Origin: Paracoccaceae bacterium
GTDB lineage: Bacteria; Pseudomonadota; Alphaproteobacteria; Rhodobacterales; Rhodobacteraceae
Assembly (NCBI GenBank): GCA_015487255.1
Contig: WFQA01000272.1
Location: forward strand, 1 to 5,800
Reading direction: 5' to 3'
Length of the DNA stretch: 5,800 nucleotides
Under the pieces are notes generated by a model. The model was not told the DNA's origin, made no database searches, and was given only the letters and a program-made list of their open reading frames with translations. Of the stretch, positions 5,376 to 5,800 are shown piece by piece; the stretch's first letter is position 1; each line of letters opens with the position of its first letter. The position numbers and the translations under genes are program-made.

Positions 5376-5800
5376 CTAGCTCTCAAAACGCTTAGAAATC
5401 AGATGGTTGAGCGCCTGCACCCCCCAGCCGGTGGCGCCTTTTGGGGCCATGTCTGTTGGCCCGGGCGAGGCAACCCCGGCGATATCAAGATGGACCCACG
5501 GGGTATCTTGCTTGACAAAGCGTAGCAGGAATTGCGCTGCCGTAACCGCCCCCGCCATACGCCCGCCGATGTTTTTCATATCGGCCATGGGCGTGTCGAT
5601 CAGCTTGTCATAGGCCTTGCCCAGCGGCATATGCCACGCGCCTTCATTCTCAGCCCTGGCCGCCTTCAAAAACGCATTGCACAAATCATCATCATTGGAA
5701 AACACCCCGGCGTTTTCATGCCCCAGCGCCACCATGATCGCGCCGGTCAGGGTGGCAAGGTTGATCATCGCCACCGGCGTGAACCGCTCTTGAGTATACC
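5376..5800 (-). CDS. pepA: Leucyl (cytosol) aminopeptidase PepA, C-terminal 140 residues
   Basis: Peptidase family M17 enzyme, a hexameric dizinc/dimanganese cytosolic aminopeptidase that releases N-terminal residues from peptides. The gene enters from the right edge; the visible part begins YTQERFTPVAMINLATLTGA, where NLATLTGA is the alphaproteobacterial version of the PepA D-ATLTGA motif. It continues with WHMPLGKAYDKLIDTPMADMKNIGG, GAVTAAQFLLRFV and WVHLDIAG, all conserved C-terminal blocks, and ends KRFES. The metal ligands and the NTDAEGR signature lie upstream of this part and are outside the window, so catalytic integrity cannot be judged. The reading frame is open from the edge to the TAG at 5378-5376; the internal GTG/ATG near 5774 are not the true start. 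It is followed without spacing by holC. Confidence 0.92.
   Translation of the reverse strand, partial: YTQERFTPVAMINLATLTGAIMVALGHENAGVFSNDDDLCNAFLKAARAENEGAWHMPLGKAYDKLIDTPMADMKNIGGRMAGAVTAAQFLLRFVKQDTPWVHLDIAGVASPGPTDMAPKGATGWGVQALNHLISKRFES

Overview
The window (roughly 60% G+C) reads as ordinary chromosome of an alphaproteobacterium, most likely of the Rhodobacterales/Rhodobacteraceae type. This assignment is inference. It rests on alphaproteobacterial-looking protein variants (an NLATLTGA-type PepA, a short membrane-anchored retropepsin-like protease, a YheS-type ABC-F protein), a Mur-like palindrome in front of an Nramp gene, an FNR-like box in front of a tandem universal stress protein, and an intergenic repeat rich in GAGCGAAGCGAGG motifs.

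Left part (1-2334): the 5' end of an Nramp/MntH metal transporter gene runs leftwards out of the window. Across an intergenic region of about 235 bp it is divergent from a complete YheS-like ABC-F ATPase gene (478-2334). That intergenic region holds a near-perfect 17-bp palindrome that could be a Mur/Fur-type operator. It also holds sigma70-like promoter elements and a possible 27-codon leader ORF overlapping a terminator-like hairpin on the ABC-F side.

Middle part (2464-4555): a MarC-family inner-membrane protein is followed with zero spacing (TAG|ATG) by a membrane-anchored retropepsin-like aspartic protease, so the two form a tight operon. A tandem-domain universal stress protein follows on the same strand. 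It has its own FNR-like site overlapping the protease stop codon and a strong Shine-Dalgarno sequence, so it is probably induced separately under low oxygen.

Right part (4556-5800): about 350 bp of non-coding DNA between convergent genes is packed with inverted repeats, including a 19-bp outer pair about 270 bp apart and a perfect 20-bp palindrome. Beyond it, on the minus strand, are holC (DNA polymerase III chi) and the 3' part of pepA (leucyl aminopeptidase). They are joined by another TAG|ATG junction and match the widely conserved pepA-holC arrangement.

I see no phage, CRISPR, insertion-sequence transposase, tRNA or rRNA gene here, and no clear undescribed multi-gene system. The most interesting signals are regulatory (Mur-like and FNR-like palindromes, the ABC-F leader) and the structured repeat between usp and holC.
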